Shown here: in pieces, positions 62,941-64,000 of the stretch
Layout of the letters: each line of letters starts with the position of its first letter
How positions within the stretch are numbered: the stretch's first letter is position 1
Assembly: GCA_947479475.1 (NCBI GenBank)
Contig: CANJZW010000001.1
Span: forward strand, 79,313-143,312
DNA from: Chthoniobacteraceae bacterium
GTDB lineage: Bacteria; Verrucomicrobiota; Verrucomicrobiia; Chthoniobacterales; Chthoniobacteraceae
DNA length: 64,000 nt
Direction: 5' to 3'
Position numbers and translations under genes: made by a program
The notes under the pieces: generated by a model
Seen by the model: only the letters and a program-made list of their open reading frames with translations
Database searches by the model: none
Told to the model about the DNA's origin: nothing

Positions 62941-64000
62941 TTAAGCAACAATCTGCGAGAGCGGTCCCACGCTGTCTTGGAAATTGTCGACCTTCACGTC
63001 CGCGCGTTGCAGCATGGTGAGCAACAGGTTGCTGAGGCGGGCGTCGCCATCGACTGGCCGCGAGCAAATCTTGTAGTGTTCCTGTGCGTTGGTGACGTCG
63101 TACTTGGCGATCTTCGGCAGGTTGAAATCCACGTGTGTGCCGTGCTTGTAGCCAAGCGCTTTGCCGCCAGCTAGAATGGTCGGGAGGTTGGCATTGCCGT
63201 GGCTGTGGCCGTAGGCCATGCCGCTGCCCCAGAGGACTTGAGTGGTGTCGAGCAAGGGTGTATCGCCTTCCTTGTGCGCTTTGAGCTGGTCCAGGAAATA
63301 GCTGAGCTGGCCAATGAGGAAGGTATCCGTCTCCGTGAGGCGGCGGAGCTGCTCGGGGTCACCGTTGTGGTGGCTGAGCCCGTGGCGGGTCTGCAAAATC
63401 CCGATTTCAGGGATGCCGCTGGTGCTGCCCTCGCTGCCGATGCCGCAGGTGATGACCCGCGTGGAATCGGTGCGCAGCGCCATGACCATGAGGTCGTAGA
63501 AGAGGCGGTAATACTGTCCCGCCTCGGCCATGCTGAGCTTGCGCTGGAGACTGGCGGCTTCGGCGGCGGAAACGGCGGGTTTGGGCACGTTTAGCCACTC
63601 GTCGGCGCGGCGGGTCCGCTCCTCGACCTGGCGCACGGCGGTAAGGTATTCGTCGAGCTTACTGCGGTCTTCGCTGCCGAGCTTGTTGTTCACGCGCTTC
63701 GCGTCATCGGCAACGATGTCGAGAATACTGCCACGACGGCTGAGACGGCGGCGGATGGTCTCCTTACTGTCCTTCTCGACGCCGAAGAGGACGTTGAAAA
63801 TCTGCTGCGTATTGCGCTCGGCAGGAATTTGGATGCCATCCTTCGACCACGCGAGCGAGGTGCCCTCGATGGCCATTTCGAGCGATGAAAAGCGCGTAGC
63901 ATTGCCCTGCACTTCGGCCATGAGCTGGTCGGCGGACACGGTGTTGCGGAAGGCGCCGCCGTCGCCGGGGACGTTCGCACCGGTGAGCCAGACCCTCTCG
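62941..64000 (-). CDS. DUF1552 domain protein, copy 3 (5' end beyond window)
   Basis: The open frame continues to the window edge with no start codon needed: the last codons read [20 protein letters not shown], equivalent to [11 protein letters not shown] in copy 1. About 353 residues are present. Conserved blocks are [47 protein letters not shown] and [17 protein letters not shown]. The ATG/GTG at 63939 is internal and should not be taken as the start. The Tat-type leader must lie outside. Its partner DUF1592 gene, if present, is probably just beyond the window. Confidence 0.92.
   Translation of the reverse strand, partial: ERVWLTGANVPGDGGAFRNTVSADQLMAEVQGNATRFSSLEMAIEGTSLAWSKDGIQIPAERNTQQIFNVLFGVEKDSKETIRRRLSRRGSILDIVADDAKRVNNKLGSEDRSKLDEYLTAVRQVEERTRRADEWLNVPKPAVSAAEAASLQRKLSMAEAGQYYRLFYDLMVMALRTDSTRVITCGIGSEGSTSGIPEIGILQTRHGLSHHNGDPEQLRRLTETDTFLIGQLSYFLDQLKAHKEGDTPLLDTTQVLWGSGMAYGHSHGNANLPTILAGGKALGYKHGTHVDFNLPKIAKYDVTNAQEHYKICSRPVDGDARLSNLLLTMLQRADVKVDNFQDSVGPLSQIVA

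Noticed and set aside
63937-63939. GTG at 63939 as start of DUF1552 copy 3
   Set aside because: The frame is open to the window edge and the upstream codons match conserved DUF1552 sequence, so the gene is merely cut by the window.

Overview
The window looks like chromosomal DNA of a Verrucomicrobiota-type bacterium (PVC superphylum). The evidence is a fused SGNH-like/propeller/HEAT/haem c protein of the Pirellula-Verrucomicrobium type at 33.8-38.2 kb, paired DUF1592 and DUF1552 proteins, abundant exported proteins, a futalosine-route menaquinone gene (mqnC) beside mqo, and a moderately high GC content. No rRNA, tRNA, CRISPR array, transposase or phage gene was seen.

Region 1 (1-24.8 kb) is mostly housekeeping, in short operons on both strands: ridA-pyrE-secA (-), argG (+), a HAD hydrolase and maltokinase-like kinase followed by pyrD (+), a three-gene exported set (-), infC (-), an exonuclease (-), purU (+), mqo and a ferredoxin (-), mqnC (+), glnB-uppP-rsmA/Nudix (-), a PTS IIA protein and argS (+), a sugar isomerase-like gene (-) and a Nif3-type gene (+). 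Several intrinsic terminators are clear, including an unusual one 3 nt before the secA start codon.

Region 2 (24.8-33.1 kb) is catabolic, all on the minus strand. One set is a membrane acyltransferase-like protein, a dienelactone hydrolase and nagA. The other is a four-gene operon (isomerase/epimerase, Gfo/Idh/MocA oxidoreductase, PhyH-type oxygenase, exported TIM-barrel protein), probably controlled by the PAS-AraC regulator encoded just upstream.

Region 3 (33.1-39.7 kb) holds a WD40-like relic, the 1455-aa haem protein (+) and an LprI/HEAT-like exported protein (-).

Region 4 (39.7-64 kb) is the striking part: about 24 kb, all on the minus strand and almost entirely exported proteins. It can be read as a repeated unit [LRR-like protein, DUF1592 cytochrome, DUF1552 protein, ~420-aa family of unknown function] present about three times and partly decayed. 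There are five copies of the unnamed ~420-aa family, two intact LRR-like genes and two LRR relics, two DUF1592 genes, and two DUF1552 genes (one cut by the window end) plus a 55-codon DUF1552 relic. A 1653-aa propeller/FlgD-Ig protein, a lactonase-like propeller and a four-helix-bundle protein are inserted among them. Nine degenerate heptamer arrays sit between the genes; in mRNA sense they read (ACCAAGA)n or (ACCAACA)n. Most end within a few nucleotides of a start codon, and several have an upstream inverted partner that could fold over them. None was seen in the first 43 kb. A 10-bp array also starts exactly at the stop codon of one family member. My main proposal is that these arrays act as G-poor, Shine-Dalgarno-free, possibly switchable leaders and as recombination points that built this locus; this is inference.
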